From Thiobacillus sp. (GTDB taxonomy: Bacteria > Pseudomonadota > Gammaproteobacteria > Burkholderiales > Thiobacillaceae): a DNA stretch of 64,000 nucleotides. This document shows, in pieces, positions 27,668 to 38,250 of this stretch. The first letter of the stretch is position 1. Every line of letters begins with the position of its first letter. The DNA is taken from assembly GCF_018780105.1 (NCBI RefSeq), contig NZ_JADMKC010000007.1, positions 1-64,000 on the forward strand, read 5' to 3'. The position numbers were made by a program, and so were the translations under genes. The notes under the pieces were generated by a model. It was not told the DNA's origin. It made no database searches and worked only from the letters and a program-made list of their open reading frames with translations.

Positions 27668-27789
27668 ATTCCAGGCGGCATTCGGGCGAGTGGGTTTAAT
27701 TAAACACGGCGCGTTGTCGCGCCTTGCCGTACTCACGGTGCTGCATGCGGTGCTCCGCCTTGTCTTCACCCGAATGCCGCCTGGAATGG
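27666..27789. repeat. Perfect 21-bp inverted repeat with 82-bp spacer between ffs and dnaX
   Basis: Left arm 27666-27686 and right arm 27769-27789 are exact reverse complements. The spacer contains a 12-base AT-rich palindrome GTTTAATTAAAC (27694-27705) and a GC hairpin GGCGCG-TTGT-CGCGCC (27708-27723). The left arm starts on the last two bases of the 4.5S RNA and the right arm ends 22 bases before the dnaX ATG, so it would fold as a long stem in a read-through transcript. No target-site duplication is visible. Confidence 0.9.
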
Positions 27790-27811
27790 TTCCCGCCTTC
27801 TTACATAACCC

Positions 27812-29557
27812 ATGACTGATCTCTTCGGCGAATCGGCTTCTCCCGCACTGGCGCTGGCGCGCAAGTGGCGGCCGCGCGCGTTTGCCGATCTCAAGGGGCA
27901 GGAGCATGTGGTGCGCGCGCTGTCCAACGCGCTGACGCAGGGACGGCTGCATCACGCTTATCTGCTGACCGGCACGCGCGGGGTGGGCAAGACCACGCTG
28001 GCGCGGATTCTGGCCAAGTGTCTCAACTGCGAAACCGGCGTCACCGCCACGCCGTGCGGTGTGTGCTCGGCGTGCACACAGATCGATGCCGGGCGTTTCG
28101 TCGACCTGCTGGAGCTCGACGCGGCGTCGAACACCGGTGTCGACAACATGCGCGAGGTGCTCGACAACGCGCAATACACGCCGACGGTGGGGCGCTTCAA
28201 GGTCTACATCATTGACGAAGTGCACATGCTGTCGAAGCCGGCGTTCAACTCGATGTTGAAGACGCTGGAAGAGCCGCCCGCACACGTCAAATTCATCCTC
28301 GCCACCACCGACCCGCAAAAAATTCCGGTGACGGTGCTGTCGCGCTGTCTGCAATTCAACCTCAAGCCGATGCCGCCCGCGCTGGTGGCGCAGCATCTGG
28401 CCGAGGTGCTGGCCGATGAAAACATCCATGCTGAAGTCGCGGCACTGACTCTGCTGGCGCGCGCCGCGGCAGGGTCGATGCGCGACGCGCTTTCGCTCAC
28501 CGATCAGGCGATTGCTTACGGCGGCGGCGCCATTGAAGCGGCGGGCGTCGAGGCGATGCTCGGCACGGTGCGCCGCGATTACCTGTTCGATCTGCTCGAT
28601 GCACTGGCGGCGAACGACGCCGACGGCCTGATGCAACAGGCGCAACAGCTCGCCGAGGGCGGCATGGCGTTCGATGCGGCGCTGCAGGACATGGGCAGTC
28701 TGCTGACGCAGCTGGCCGTGATGCTGCATGCGCCCAATCTGGCAGGGCACGGTGCGGCAGATGTGAGCGCCGGCGATGAGCGGATGCAGGCGGCTGCAAG
28801 CCGTCTCGATGCCGAAACCGTGCAGCTGTATTACCAGATCGCGCTTAACGGCCGGCGGGATTTGCCGTATGCGCCGGATGAACTGTCGGGGTTTTGCATG
28901 ACGCTGCTGCGCATGCTGGCGTTCGCGCCCGGTTCGGACCCGCGCGCGCCGCGGGTTCCACCGGCGCCCGCGCGGGCCGCGCCCATGCCGCAGACCGAAC
29001 CCGCCCCGCGTGCCGCGGCCAAACCCGAGGCTACGCCGGCCGTTGTGCTCGCAGCGGCCGTAGCGCCGGTTGTACCTGTCGCGCTTGCCGCAACCACGCC
29101 GTACATTGAGCCTGTTTCCGCAACGCCCGCGGCACCCGCAATGATTGCCAGCGAATCGACGCCGCATGCCGCTTGGGACTGGCTCGCCGTGGTCGCCTCG
29201 CTGCGCCTCGGCGGCATGGCCAAGATGCTGGCCGACCATTGCGAGTTGGTGGCGCAGACCGCCGACGCGGTGACGCTGCGCGTCGGCGAAGCGGACAAGC
29301 ACCTGCTCGACCGCACCTATCAGGACAAGCTGATTGCCGCGCTGCGCGACAAATATGGCGCAGGTCTCAAAGTCACCGTCGAACTGGGCGCGGCGGTCGA
29401 AAAGACGCCGCAGCAGGTGCGTACCCGTATCAAGGATGAACGCCAGGCCGAGGCCGTGGCGTCGATCGAATCCGATCCATTCGTGCGTGAACTGGTCGAG
29501 CAGTTTGGCGGCCAGATCGACGCCACAACCATACAACCCCTAGGAGAATCCACATGA
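27812..29557 (+). CDS. dnaX: DNA polymerase III subunit gamma/tau
   Basis: Clamp-loader ATPase that also ties the polymerase cores and DnaB together. The 581-residue protein has Walker A GTRGVGKT (residues 54-61), the zinc site CLNC...[17 protein letters not shown] (Walker B), [17 protein letters not shown] (sensor 1) and an Ala/Pro-rich linker before the tau tail. I see no A-rich slippery site that would give the short gamma form. No obvious ribosome site precedes the ATG at 27812. It overlaps ybaB by 4 bases. Confidence 0.95.
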   Translation: MTDLFGESASPALALARKWRPRAFADLKGQEHVVRALSNALTQGRLHHAYLLTGTRGVGKTTLARILAKCLNCETGVTATPCGVCSACTQIDAGRFVDLLELDAASNTGVDNMREVLDNAQYTPTVGRFKVYIIDEVHMLSKPAFNSMLKTLEEPPAHVKFILATTDPQKIPVTVLSRCLQFNLKPMPPALVAQHLAEVLADENIHAEVAALTLLARAAAGSMRDALSLTDQAIAYGGGAIEAAGVEAMLGTVRRDYLFDLLDALAANDADGLMQQAQQLAEGGMAFDAALQDMGSLLTQLAVMLHAPNLAGHGAADVSAGDERMQAAASRLDAETVQLYYQIALNGRRDLPYAPDELSGFCMTLLRMLAFAPGSDPRAPRVPPAPARAAPMPQTEPAPRAAAKPEATPAVVLAAAVAPVVPVALAATTPYIEPVSATPAAPAMIASESTPHAAWDWLAVVASLRLGGMAKMLADHCELVAQTADAVTLRVGEADKHLLDRTYQDKLIAALRDKYGAGLKVTVELGAAVEKTPQQVRTRIKDERQAEAVASIESDPFVRELVEQFGGQIDATTIQPLGEST

Positions 29558-29880
29558 TGAAGGGCGGCATTGGCAACATGATGAAGCAGGTCCAGCAGGT
29601 GCAGGAAAACATGGCCAAAATGCAGGCCAAGCTGGCAGAAATCGAAATCGAGGGTCAAAGCGGCGCCGGCATGGTCAAGGTCACGATGACCTGCAAATAC
29701 GACGTTCGCCGCGTCACCATCGACCCCAGTTTGATGGGCGACGACAAGGAAATGCTGGAAGATCTGGTCGCTGCCGCCGTCAACGACGCGGTGCGCAAGG
29801 TCGAAGCCACCGTGCAGGAAAAAATGGGCAGCGTCACCGCCGGCCTGCCGATTCCGCCCGGGATGAAATTGCCTTTCTAA
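29554..29880 (+). CDS. ybaB: YbaB/EbfC family nucleoid-associated protein
   Basis: A 108-residue DNA-binding protein that folds as a tweezer-like dimer. It begins [39 protein letters not shown] and ends with the usual [16 protein letters not shown] at 29554 overlaps the dnaX stop (ATGA); the second ATG at 29557 is also possible. In the standard dnaX-ybaB-recR operon. Confidence 0.95.
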   Translation: MMKGGIGNMMKQVQQVQENMAKMQAKLAEIEIEGQSGAGMVKVTMTCKYDVRRVTIDPSLMGDDKEMLEDLVAAAVNDAVRKVEATVQEKMGSVTAGLPIPPGMKLPF

Positions 29881-29892
29881 GGCGCAACCGCG

Positions 29893-30486
29893 ATGCAACC
29901 GGCCGCGCTGGAAAACCTGATCGGTGCGCTGCGCGTGCTGCCCGGCGTCGGCCCCAAGTCTGCCGCGCGCATGGCCTACCACCTGCTGCAACGCGACCGC
30001 CGCGGCGCCGAGGCGCTGGCAGGCGCACTCAACCATGCGCTGACGCATCTGCACCATTGCCGCCTGTGCAACAATTTTTCCGAGGCCGAGGTGTGCGAGG
30101 TCTGCGCCAGCCCGCGTCGGGACAAGCGGCAACTGGCCGTGGTCGAAATGCCGGCCGACTTCAACATGATGGAAGCGACCCAAAGCTACAGCGGGCTCTA
30201 CTTCGTGCTGATGGGACGCCTGAGCCCGCTCGACGGCATCGGCCCGCGCGAGATCCATCTCGACCGCCTGATCGCCCGCGCGCTCGACGGCGTGGTCGAG
30301 GAAGTGCTGCTCGCCACCAACTTCACGCCCGAAGGCGAGGCCACCGCGCACACCATTGGCGAACTGCTGAAAGCGCGCGGCATCAAGGTCAGCCGGCTGG
30401 CGCGCGGCGTACCGGTCGGCGGTGAACTCGAATACGTGGACAGCGGTACGCTGGCGCAGGCCGTACGGGACAGGCGCACCGTTTAA
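29893..30486 (+). CDS. recR: Recombination protein RecR
   Basis: Works with RecF and RecO to load RecA on single-stranded gaps. The 197-residue protein has the helix-hairpin-helix ([24 protein letters not shown]), the four-Cys zinc finger ([16 protein letters not shown]) and the Toprim domain ([29 protein letters not shown]). Twelve bases after ybaB, ending the dnaX-ybaB-recR operon. Confidence 0.96.
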   Translation: MQPAALENLIGALRVLPGVGPKSAARMAYHLLQRDRRGAEALAGALNHALTHLHHCRLCNNFSEAEVCEVCASPRRDKRQLAVVEMPADFNMMEATQSYSGLYFVLMGRLSPLDGIGPREIHLDRLIARALDGVVEEVLLATNFTPEGEATAHTIGELLKARGIKVSRLARGVPVGGELEYVDSGTLAQAVRDRRTV

Positions 30487-30567
30487 ATTAACGCGACAGA
30501 CGCCTGTTTAATGCAGAGTGCGCCGGCGCATAGTTCAATCGTATGACTGACGAGGTACGAAGGCCCA

Positions 30568-31179
30568 ATGGATTTTCTGCTAAGTGACGGTAGTTGGCTG
30601 TTTTCGGCAGCGCTGGTGGTTGTCGCGGGGATAGGCGTACTTGAGTTACTGGCCGTGCTGGTCGGCGGCTCGCTGTCATCCATGATGGAAGGTCTGGTCG
30701 GCGACGCGCCGGAAGCGGGGGGGTTGGCTTGGCTGCATGTGGGCAGGTTGCCGTTTCTGGTCATCGTGGTTTTGCTTCTTACGCTGTTTGCGTTGCTGGG
30801 ATTGGGGCTGCAAGGCGTGGTGGCGGCGGTTATTGGCAAGGAGCTACCCGCACTGGCGGCTGCACCGCTGGCCTTGCTCGGCGCGTTGCCCGCCACGCGT
30901 GCAGTCGGTTCTGCTTTAGTGCGCATCATGCCGCGCGACGAGTCGGCCGCGATCTCCGACGCCAGCTTTGTGGGACGCACGGCGACGCTAGTATCGGGTG
31001 AAGCGAAACCCGGGAAAGCCGCAGAAGCGCGATTCCAGGACGAATACGGGCAGACGCATTATGTAATGGTGGAGCCGGACGCGAAGTCGATTACGCTGCG
31101 TGCAGGGGAGCGCGTGTTGCTATTGCGCGAATTGAGCACGGGGCGTTATCAAGCCGTCGCCAACCCCATCGCCGAGTAA
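30568..31179 (+). CDS. YqiJ-like membrane protein with OB-fold (flotillin partner)
   Basis: A 203-residue protein with two or three hydrophobic helices (residues 10-36, 62-85 and 90-105) and a C-terminal OB-fold-like domain of about residues 130-195 (VGRTATLVSGEAKPG, GERVLLLRE). This matches YqiJ/NfeD-like proteins that accompany flotillins and may help place them in the membrane. It is 40 bases upstream of the flotillin gene. ATG at 30568 has AAGG 8 bases ahead. Confidence 0.8.
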   Translation: MDFLLSDGSWLFSAALVVVAGIGVLELLAVLVGGSLSSMMEGLVGDAPEAGGLAWLHVGRLPFLVIVVLLLTLFALLGLGLQGVVAAVIGKELPALAAAPLALLGALPATRAVGSALVRIMPRDESAAISDASFVGRTATLVSGEAKPGKAAEARFQDEYGQTHYVMVEPDAKSITLRAGERVLLLRELSTGRYQAVANPIAE

Positions 31180-31219
31180 GGATTTGCCGTACTGAATAAC
31201 AAACCGAGGGAGTCACACC

Positions 31220-32884
31220 ATGCTGGAAAATTTGTATCCCGTGCTGGTCATGGGCGCGGTCGTTTTGCTGGCACTGCTGGTTATCGGCATCATTATCGTC
31301 CGCTTGTATCAGCGGGCATCGAAAGAGCTTTCGTTTGTGCGCACGGGTCTGGGCGGGCAAAAGGTGGTGATGGATGGCGGCGCGATTGTATTGCCGGGCT
31401 TTCATCAGGTGATTCCGGTCAACATGAACACGCTCAAGCTCGAAGTCTCGCGCAGCGGCAAGGACAGCCTGTTTACCAAAGACCGGATGCGGGTCGATGC
31501 GGTCGCCGCGTTTTTCGTGAGGGTGCGACCGATGCTCGAAGGCATCGCACAGGCGGCGCAAACGCTGGGACAGCGGACGATGGATCCGAGTGCCTTGAAA
31601 GAGTTGGTCGAAGACAAATTTGTTGACGCGCTGCGTGCCGCCGCCGTGTCGATGACCATGCAGGAGCTGCTCGACAAGCGGCAGGACTTTATCCAGGCGG
31701 TGCAGAACACCGTGCAGGAAGACCTGACCAAAAATGGCCTCGAACTCGAGTCGGTATCACTCACACGCATCGACCAGACCGCGATGCAATTCTTCGACCC
31801 TAATAATGCGTTCGACGCCGAAGGCTTGACCAAGCTGACCGAGGAAACGCAATTGCGCACCAAGCAGCGCAACGCCATCGAGCAGGACACCGCAGTCGAG
31901 ATCGCCGAGAAAAACCTCACCACCAAGCAGGAGCAACTGCGGATCGCACAACAGCAAACGCTGGCAGTGCTGGCACAAGAACAGGAAGTCGCCAACAAGC
32001 AGGCCGAGCAAAGCGCGCAGGTGGCGGGATACGAAGCGGTCAAAAAGCAGGAGTCAGAGCAGGCGCGCATCACAGCGGAACGGCAGGTCAAGGAAGCCGA
32101 GGTTGAGCGTGATCGCAGCGTCAAGCAAAAGCAGATCGAGGCTGAGCGTGGACTGAAAGTGGCGGCGATTGAACAGCAGCGTTCGATCGAGATAGCCGAG
32201 CAGGAACGCGCGATTGCCATCGCGCAAAAGTCCGAGCAGCAATCGGTTGCCGAGGCGCAGGCCAACCTGGCCCGCGCCGAAGCGGTCAAAGCCGCACAAA
32301 GCGTGGTGACCGCGGAAGAAGTCGCGCGCGCTGAGCGCGAAAAACAGGTGTCGATGGTTAAAGCCGAGGAAGATGCGCAACGCCGGGCAATCGAAATGAC
32401 CGTCGCCGCCGAGGCCGAGCGGCAGGCGGCAGAAGACCAGGCCCATGCTATCCGCACCCTGGCCGAAGCCAACGCGACCAACTACGAAGTCGAAGCCGAG
32501 GGCAAGCGCAAGCTCAATGATGCGGTCAACGTGCTCTCACCCGAGCAGATCGCGATGAACGTCAAGATCGAGCTCATTCGTGCGCTGCCCGCCATCATTG
32601 CCGCGTCGGTCAAGCCGATGGAACGCATCGAGGGCATCAAAATCATTCAGGTCGATGGGCTGAATCGCACCGGCGGCGGTGGCCATGCGGCCGAATCCAC
32701 GACAAACGGCAATCTCGCTGAGCAGGCCGTGTCGGCAGCGCTGGCCTATCGCGCCCAGCAGCCCTTGATCGATTCGCTGCTGAACGAAGTCGGCATTACC
32801 GAAGGCTTGTCGGGGCGGATCGGCGCATCGTTATTTGCCCCCCCCAACCCGCCTGCCCAATCCACGCTCACGCAGGAGGGCTGA
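31220..32884 (+). CDS. Flotillin/YqiK family SPFH protein
   Basis: A 554-residue protein with an N-terminal membrane anchor (VLVMGAVVLLALLVIGIIIVRLY, residues 8-30), an SPFH domain up to about 200, then an Ala/Glu-rich coiled coil from about 210 to 430 and a C-terminal tail. Flotillins assemble into detergent-resistant membrane microdomains. In E. coli and Bacillus the partners are YqiJ or NfeD proteins; here YqiJ precedes and a TelA-like protein follows within 3 bases, a membrane-stress type operon. Confidence 0.92.
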   Translation: MLENLYPVLVMGAVVLLALLVIGIIIVRLYQRASKELSFVRTGLGGQKVVMDGGAIVLPGFHQVIPVNMNTLKLEVSRSGKDSLFTKDRMRVDAVAAFFVRVRPMLEGIAQAAQTLGQRTMDPSALKELVEDKFVDALRAAAVSMTMQELLDKRQDFIQAVQNTVQEDLTKNGLELESVSLTRIDQTAMQFFDPNNAFDAEGLTKLTEETQLRTKQRNAIEQDTAVEIAEKNLTTKQEQLRIAQQQTLAVLAQEQEVANKQAEQSAQVAGYEAVKKQESEQARITAERQVKEAEVERDRSVKQKQIEAERGLKVAAIEQQRSIEIAEQERAIAIAQKSEQQSVAEAQANLARAEAVKAAQSVVTAEEVARAEREKQVSMVKAEEDAQRRAIEMTVAAEAERQAAEDQAHAIRTLAEANATNYEVEAEGKRKLNDAVNVLSPEQIAMNVKIELIRALPAIIAASVKPMERIEGIKIIQVDGLNRTGGGGHAAESTTNGNLAEQAVSAALAYRAQQPLIDSLLNEVGITEGLSGRIGASLFAPPNPPAQSTLTQEG

Positions 32885-32886
32885 AC

Positions 32887-34059
32887 ATGGAAACGCAAAA
32901 CACGCCCATCGTCCTGACGCCACCCGAGGTGCTGACTCCGGTTGCAACGGCTGACGCCAACCTGATCGTCGCACTCAAACCCGAGCGTGCCGACGCGCTC
33001 GCAATGCAGGTTGAAACCTATGTGCAGGGCCTGCTCGCTGCGGATCTCGGCAGCGAAGAGTTCCGTGTCAAGCTGGATGCAGCGAACGCGTTGGGGCGGC
33101 AGTCGATTGCCAGTTCGAGCGCGCTCACCGGGCGTTTCATGGACAAGAATTTCGTTGGCTTTTCCGACAGCCTTGCGTTCAAAACCATCAACGAGCTGCG
33201 CACGATATTCGCTGACCTCAATCCGTCACGCGCGGGCGACTTGCTGTCGCCACACAAGTTATTCGGCCTGATCCCCTACGGCAACAAACTGCAAGCCTAC
33301 TTCCGCAAGTTTGATTCGGCAGGTGGCGAAATCGCCAAACTGATGCGCGAACTGCGCACCGCGCAGGAAGAAATCAAGCGTGACATCACCGCGTTGGCCG
33401 ACATGGAAGGCCAATTGTGGGAAGGCATGAACCGCATTCGCGAAGCGGCATTCTTTGCCGAGAAACTCGACGGGCGTCTGGTCAGTGAAGTCGCCAGCTT
33501 AAAGCAAACCAACTTGCTAAAAGCGGAAGCAGTGGAGCAGGAAGTGCTGTTCTATGTGCGGCAGGTGCATTCCGATTTGCTGGCGCAACAACTGGTGAAT
33601 ATCAACGCCTATCGCCAGATCGGCATCCTGAAAAAAACCGGTCGCGAGCTGGTCAACGGTTGCGACCGCATGGCAACCACCGGCATGAGCGCACTCGCCA
33701 CCGCTCAGGCCGTCGCGCGCGCTGTCGGTGCACAAACCAAGGTCATGGAAATGCTCAACGCGGGTTCAGCCGCCATCGGCGATCTGATCGAGCAAACCTC
33801 GGTGATGATCGGCAAGCATGTGGAAACCACCGGCGCGTTTTCATCCGACCCCGTCATCGCAGTCGAGCAACTGAAAACCGCGTTCGACAATACCAGTCGC
33901 GCGATGGATGCGATGGACACCTTCCGCAGCCAGGCGCTGGACACCATGAGCAAGAATACGCAGTTGCTCAAAGGCATGATCGAGACCGCCGAGCGCGATA
34001 TCTCAGCGCGGCGTGGAGCGGTGGACGCGCCGGTGGAATTGGCTGATATTCCACGTTAA
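32887..34059 (+). CDS. TelA/toxic anion resistance family protein
   Basis: A 390-residue soluble, helical protein. The sequence fits the TelA (PF05816) family: VGFSDSLAFKTINELRTIFADLNPSR, LLSPHKLFGLIPYGNKLQAYFRKFDSAGGEI and long coiled-coil helices (AEAVEQEVLFYVRQVHSDLLAQQLVNINAYRQI). TelA proteins are linked with tellurite and other stress resistance in some operons, but their biochemical action is unknown. It shares an operon with the flotillin. Confidence 0.85.
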   Translation: METQNTPIVLTPPEVLTPVATADANLIVALKPERADALAMQVETYVQGLLAADLGSEEFRVKLDAANALGRQSIASSSALTGRFMDKNFVGFSDSLAFKTINELRTIFADLNPSRAGDLLSPHKLFGLIPYGNKLQAYFRKFDSAGGEIAKLMRELRTAQEEIKRDITALADMEGQLWEGMNRIREAAFFAEKLDGRLVSEVASLKQTNLLKAEAVEQEVLFYVRQVHSDLLAQQLVNINAYRQIGILKKTGRELVNGCDRMATTGMSALATAQAVARAVGAQTKVMEMLNAGSAAIGDLIEQTSVMIGKHVETTGAFSSDPVIAVEQLKTAFDNTSRAMDAMDTFRSQALDTMSKNTQLLKGMIETAERDISARRGAVDAPVELADIPR

Positions 34060-34067
34060 AGCCGTGA

Positions 34068-35507
<1,440 letters not shown>

Positions 35508-35519
35508 GGGGGAACCCGC

Positions 35520-36362
35520 ATGGCTGATTTTGATCTCGACATCAACCTGCCTGATTTTCAGGTGGCCGTTCTCGACGAATCCCGTACGCGCCCGGTCGTG
35601 GTCGATTTCTGGGCGCCGTGGTGCGGGCCGTGCAAATCGCTCAAACCCATTCTGGAAAAACTGGCCGCCGAATATGGCGGCAAATTTCGTCTCGCCAAGG
35701 TCAATGCCGACGACAACCAGGCGCTGTCGCAACAATACGGCGTGCGCGGCATCCCGGCCGTCAAGGCCTTCGTCAACGGTGAAATGGTCGATGAGTTTTC
35801 CGGCGCGCTGCCTGAGGCCGAGGTGCGCGCATTTCTCGACCGGCTGATTCCCGGCCCGGCGGACGAGTTGCGCGCGCAAGCCGCCGTGGCACGCGCGGCG
35901 GGCGATCCGGGCGCGGCGCTGCAACTGCTGGCCGACGCGTCCAGACTGAGCCCTGATGATGTCGGCATCCGCCTCGACGCTGCGGAAATCATGCTGGATC
36001 TGCGCGAAGCCGAAGAAGCGCAACGCCTGATCGGCAACGTGGCGGACGATGCCGACCCACGCGTGCCGCATCTCAAGGCGCGGCTGCAGTTTCTGGGCGC
36101 GGCGGGCGCCGACGAAATGGCGCTGCAGGCGCGCATCGCCGCTGACGCCAACGACCTCGAAGCCCGCCTCGCGCTCGCCAAGCTGGCGATTGCCGGGCAG
36201 CGTTACGAGGATGGCATGGAGCAGCTGCTCGAAATCGTGCGCCGCGACCGCGGCTTTCAGGACGACGTCGGCCGCACGACGTTGCTGACCGTGTTCGATC
36301 TGCTGGGCGGCGGCGAACTGGTGAGCCGTTATCGGCGGCTGCTGGCGAGTGTGCTGAACTGA
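35520..36362 (+). CDS. cnoX: Thioredoxin-like co-chaperone CnoX (YbbN)
   Basis: A 280-residue fusion of an N-terminal thioredoxin fold and C-terminal TPR-like helices. The redox motif WCGPC (Cys35, Cys38) is complete, so unlike E. coli CnoX (SxxC type) it may also have reductase activity. The C-terminal half (about residues 115-280) carries repeats such as GDPGAALQLLADASRLSPDD. CnoX holds hypochlorite-oxidised clients and hands them to GroEL. The gene follows purB. Confidence 0.88.
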   Translation: MADFDLDINLPDFQVAVLDESRTRPVVVDFWAPWCGPCKSLKPILEKLAAEYGGKFRLAKVNADDNQALSQQYGVRGIPAVKAFVNGEMVDEFSGALPEAEVRAFLDRLIPGPADELRAQAAVARAAGDPGAALQLLADASRLSPDDVGIRLDAAEIMLDLREAEEAQRLIGNVADDADPRVPHLKARLQFLGAAGADEMALQARIAADANDLEARLALAKLAIAGQRYEDGMEQLLEIVRRDRGFQDDVGRTTLLTVFDLLGGGELVSRYRRLLASVLN

Positions 36363-36373
36363 GGAGCAGGGAT

Positions 36374-36400
36374 CAGGATTCAGGGGCCAGGATTCAGGGG
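36374..36400. repeat. Short tandem repeat
   Basis: Two copies of CAGGATTCAGGGG (36374-36386 and 36388-36400) give a 14-base period, followed by a GCGGC-GAA-GCCGC hairpin at 36408-36420. It fills the convergent gap between cnoX and greB. Function unknown; similar short CAGGATTCAGG runs recur between genes in related genomes, from memory. Confidence 0.7.
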
Positions 36401-36469
36401 GCTTTGTGCGGCGAAGCCGCGCCGAAATCAATGCATGGATTACGTGCCATTGCCTGAGCTGGTCCCAGC

Positions 36470-37030
36470 CTAATCCAGCGCGACGTAGCGGACCTCGATG
36501 ATTTCCACCTCGCGCCGTCCGTCCGGCGTTTGCACGCTGACGGTATCGCCTTCGCGCGCTTTCAGCAGCGCGCGCGCCATCGGCGAAATCCAGGCGATGT
36601 GGCCGCGTCCGGCGTCGGCTTCGTCGACGCCGACGATGGCGTAGGTGGATTCTTTGCCGTCCCGGTCGGCGACGGTGACGGTGGCGCCGAAAAATACCTG
36701 GTCGGTGTCTTCGCGGGTGGCGGGGTCGACGACCTCTGCGTGCTCAAGCCGTTTGGACAGGAAGCGGATGCGGCGGTCGATTTCGCGCAGGCGTTTTTTG
36801 CCGTAGATGTAATCGCCGTTTTCCGAGCGGTCGCCATTGCTCGCGGCCCAGTGGATGGTTTCCACCAGCTTGGGGCGTTCGACTTTCCACAACTGGTTGA
36901 ATTCGGCATCGAGCTGCGCATAGCCCGCGGGCGTCATGTAATTCTTGGTACCGACAGGCAGGGCGGGCGCGGCGAGGTCGTCCACGTCGTCGTCGGCTGC
37001 GTCGGATTCTTTTACGAAAGCTTTGTTCAT
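36470..37030 (-). CDS. greB: Transcription elongation factor GreB
   Basis: Reactivates backtracked RNA polymerase by cleaving the transcript. The 186-residue protein has the N-terminal coiled coil (LDAEFNQLWKVERPKLVETIHWAASNGDRSENGDYIYGKKRLREIDRRIRFLSKRLEHA) with the acidic tip DRSENGDY, and the C-terminal FKBP-like domain (VGVDEADAGRGHIAWISPMARALL). An extra acidic N-terminal stretch of about 25 residues precedes the coiled coil. GreB rather than GreA from the YGKKRLREIDRR segment. It overlaps the DUF2905 gene by 4 bases. Confidence 0.92.
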   Translation of the reverse strand: MNKAFVKESDAADDDVDDLAAPALPVGTKNYMTPAGYAQLDAEFNQLWKVERPKLVETIHWAASNGDRSENGDYIYGKKRLREIDRRIRFLSKRLEHAEVVDPATREDTDQVFFGATVTVADRDGKESTYAIVGVDEADAGRGHIAWISPMARALLKAREGDTVSVQTPDGRREVEIIEVRYVALD

Positions 37031-37227
37031 CGGCCCAACAGGTAAGTGAGCAAGGAAAGAAACAGCGACGTGAGAATGACGCTGGTGAAGGGGAAGTAAA
37101 ATACGCCGCGCTTGCGTTTGATCTGCAGGTCGCCGGGCAGACGGCCCAGGCCGAGGCGATTGAGCCATGGCGTGAGCAGGCCCAGGATCAGTAATGCCAG
37201 AAGCAGTGTGACCAGCCATTTCACCAT
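37027..37227 (-). CDS. DUF2905 small membrane protein
   Basis: A 66-residue protein with two hydrophobic segments (residues 4-19 and 48-64) and the DUF2905 core LGRLPGDLQIKRKRGVFYFPFTS between them. The family is widespread and of unknown function. ATG at 37227, and the stop overlaps the greB start (ATGA), so the two genes are coupled. Confidence 0.85.
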   Translation of the reverse strand: MVKWLVTLLLALLILGLLTPWLNRLGLGRLPGDLQIKRKRGVFYFPFTSVILTSLFLSLLTYLLGR

Positions 37228-37243
37228 AAGAGAATTTTAGCCG

Positions 37244-37978
37244 ATGGATGCTCCCCAGCCGCCCCAATTTGAACGTACCCGGATTCTGCTCGAACCCAGC
37301 GAGCAGACGCGGCTTGCCCAGGCGCACGTACTGGTGGCCGGGCTGGGCGGTGTCGGCTCCTATTGCGCCGAGGCGCTGGCGCGTGCGGGGGTGGGGCGGC
37401 TGACGATCATCGATCACGACGTGGTCGCTACCTCGAACATCAACCGCCAGTTGCCCGCGCTGCTGTCTACCGTGGGGCAGGCGAAAGCCGAGCTGATGGC
37501 GGCGCGCATTCGCGACATCAATCCGGCGTGCGAACTGACCGTGATTCGTGAATTTCTGGTGCCCGAAACCGTGGCCGACATCGTGCCGGCCGACGTCGAC
37601 TACGTGATCGATTGCATCGACTCGCTCAATTGCAAGGTTGCGCTGGTGGCCAGCAGCTTCGAACGCGGGCTGCGGGTGGCCTCCAGCATGGGCGCGGGCA
37701 ACAAGCTCGATCCGCGCCGCATCCAGATCGCCGATATTTCGAAAACCGAGATGTGCCCGCTGGCATCGGTGATGCGCAAACGGCTGCGCAAGCGCGGGAT
37801 TCCGAAAGGCGTGCTGACCGTGTTTTCCGACGAGCCCGGACGCGCGCCGCTGCCGCCGCAGCCGGTGGAAGGCCGCGGCCGTGCACGCGCCGTCAACGGC
37901 ACCATCAGCTACATGCCGCCGCTGTTCGGGTTGATGCTGGCAGGCGCCGTGGTGCAGCAATTGATTGCGGATCGGTAA
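37244..37978 (+). CDS. tcdA: tRNA threonylcarbamoyladenosine dehydratase
   Basis: Cyclises t6A37 in tRNA to ct6A with ATP. The 244-residue E1-like protein has the ATP-binding HVLVAGLGGVGSYCAEALARAGVG (residues 28-51), DHDVVATSNINRQLPAL, DYVIDCIDSLNCKVAL and the segment SKTEMCPLASVMRKRLRK, typical of TcdA/CsdL rather than MoeB or ThiF. No CXXC zinc pair is seen, as expected of TcdA. Divergent from the DUF2905 gene with 16 bases between starts. Confidence 0.93.
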   Translation: MDAPQPPQFERTRILLEPSEQTRLAQAHVLVAGLGGVGSYCAEALARAGVGRLTIIDHDVVATSNINRQLPALLSTVGQAKAELMAARIRDINPACELTVIREFLVPETVADIVPADVDYVIDCIDSLNCKVALVASSFERGLRVASSMGAGNKLDPRRIQIADISKTEMCPLASVMRKRLRKRGIPKGVLTVFSDEPGRAPLPPQPVEGRGRARAVNGTISYMPPLFGLMLAGAVVQQLIADR

Positions 37979-38049
37979 GCGATCACTCGGCGTGTTTCCC
38001 TGGCTTCAGCGGCAGCCGGACAACGCGTTTGAACTCTTCGCAGCGCTTA

Positions 38050-38250
38050 TTACTGCGCCGCTTCTTCCATCTGTTTGCGCTGCGCTTCGGCCGCATCCAT
38101 CACTTGCCCCTCGACCGCTTCGGCTTTTTTCACTGCCTGAATCTGGGTTTCGAATACCGGATTGGGTTGGCGCTCGGTTTGCGGTTGTGGCGGCGGACTG
38201 GCGTCGCAAGCGCTCAAGAACAAAGCCAGTGGGATCAGGATGCGTTTCAT
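38050..38250 (-). CDS. Small lipoprotein
   Basis: A 66-residue protein with a lipoprotein signal (IPLALFLSAC, Cys15) and a polar, Pro/Gln-rich tail ending in a Glu/Ala-rich helix (EAVEGQVMDAAEAQRKQMEEA). I do not recognise a named family. ATG at 38250 overlaps the stop of the flavin-binding gene by one base (TGATG), so it is the last gene of a coupled run. The residue after Cys15 is Asp, which in E. coli would favour inner-membrane retention. Confidence 0.75.
   Translation of the reverse strand: MKRILIPLALFLSACDASPPPQPQTERQPNPVFETQIQAVKKAEAVEGQVMDAAEAQRKQMEEAAQ

Noticed and set aside
27600-27815. An open frame over the 4.5S RNA and inverted repeat
   Set aside because: It encodes the SRP core and hairpin arms and has no ribosome site; the RNA explains the sequence.
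27812-29557. Programmed frameshift in dnaX for the gamma subunit
   Set aside because: No A-rich slippery heptamer was seen near the expected position; only the tau-length product is supported.
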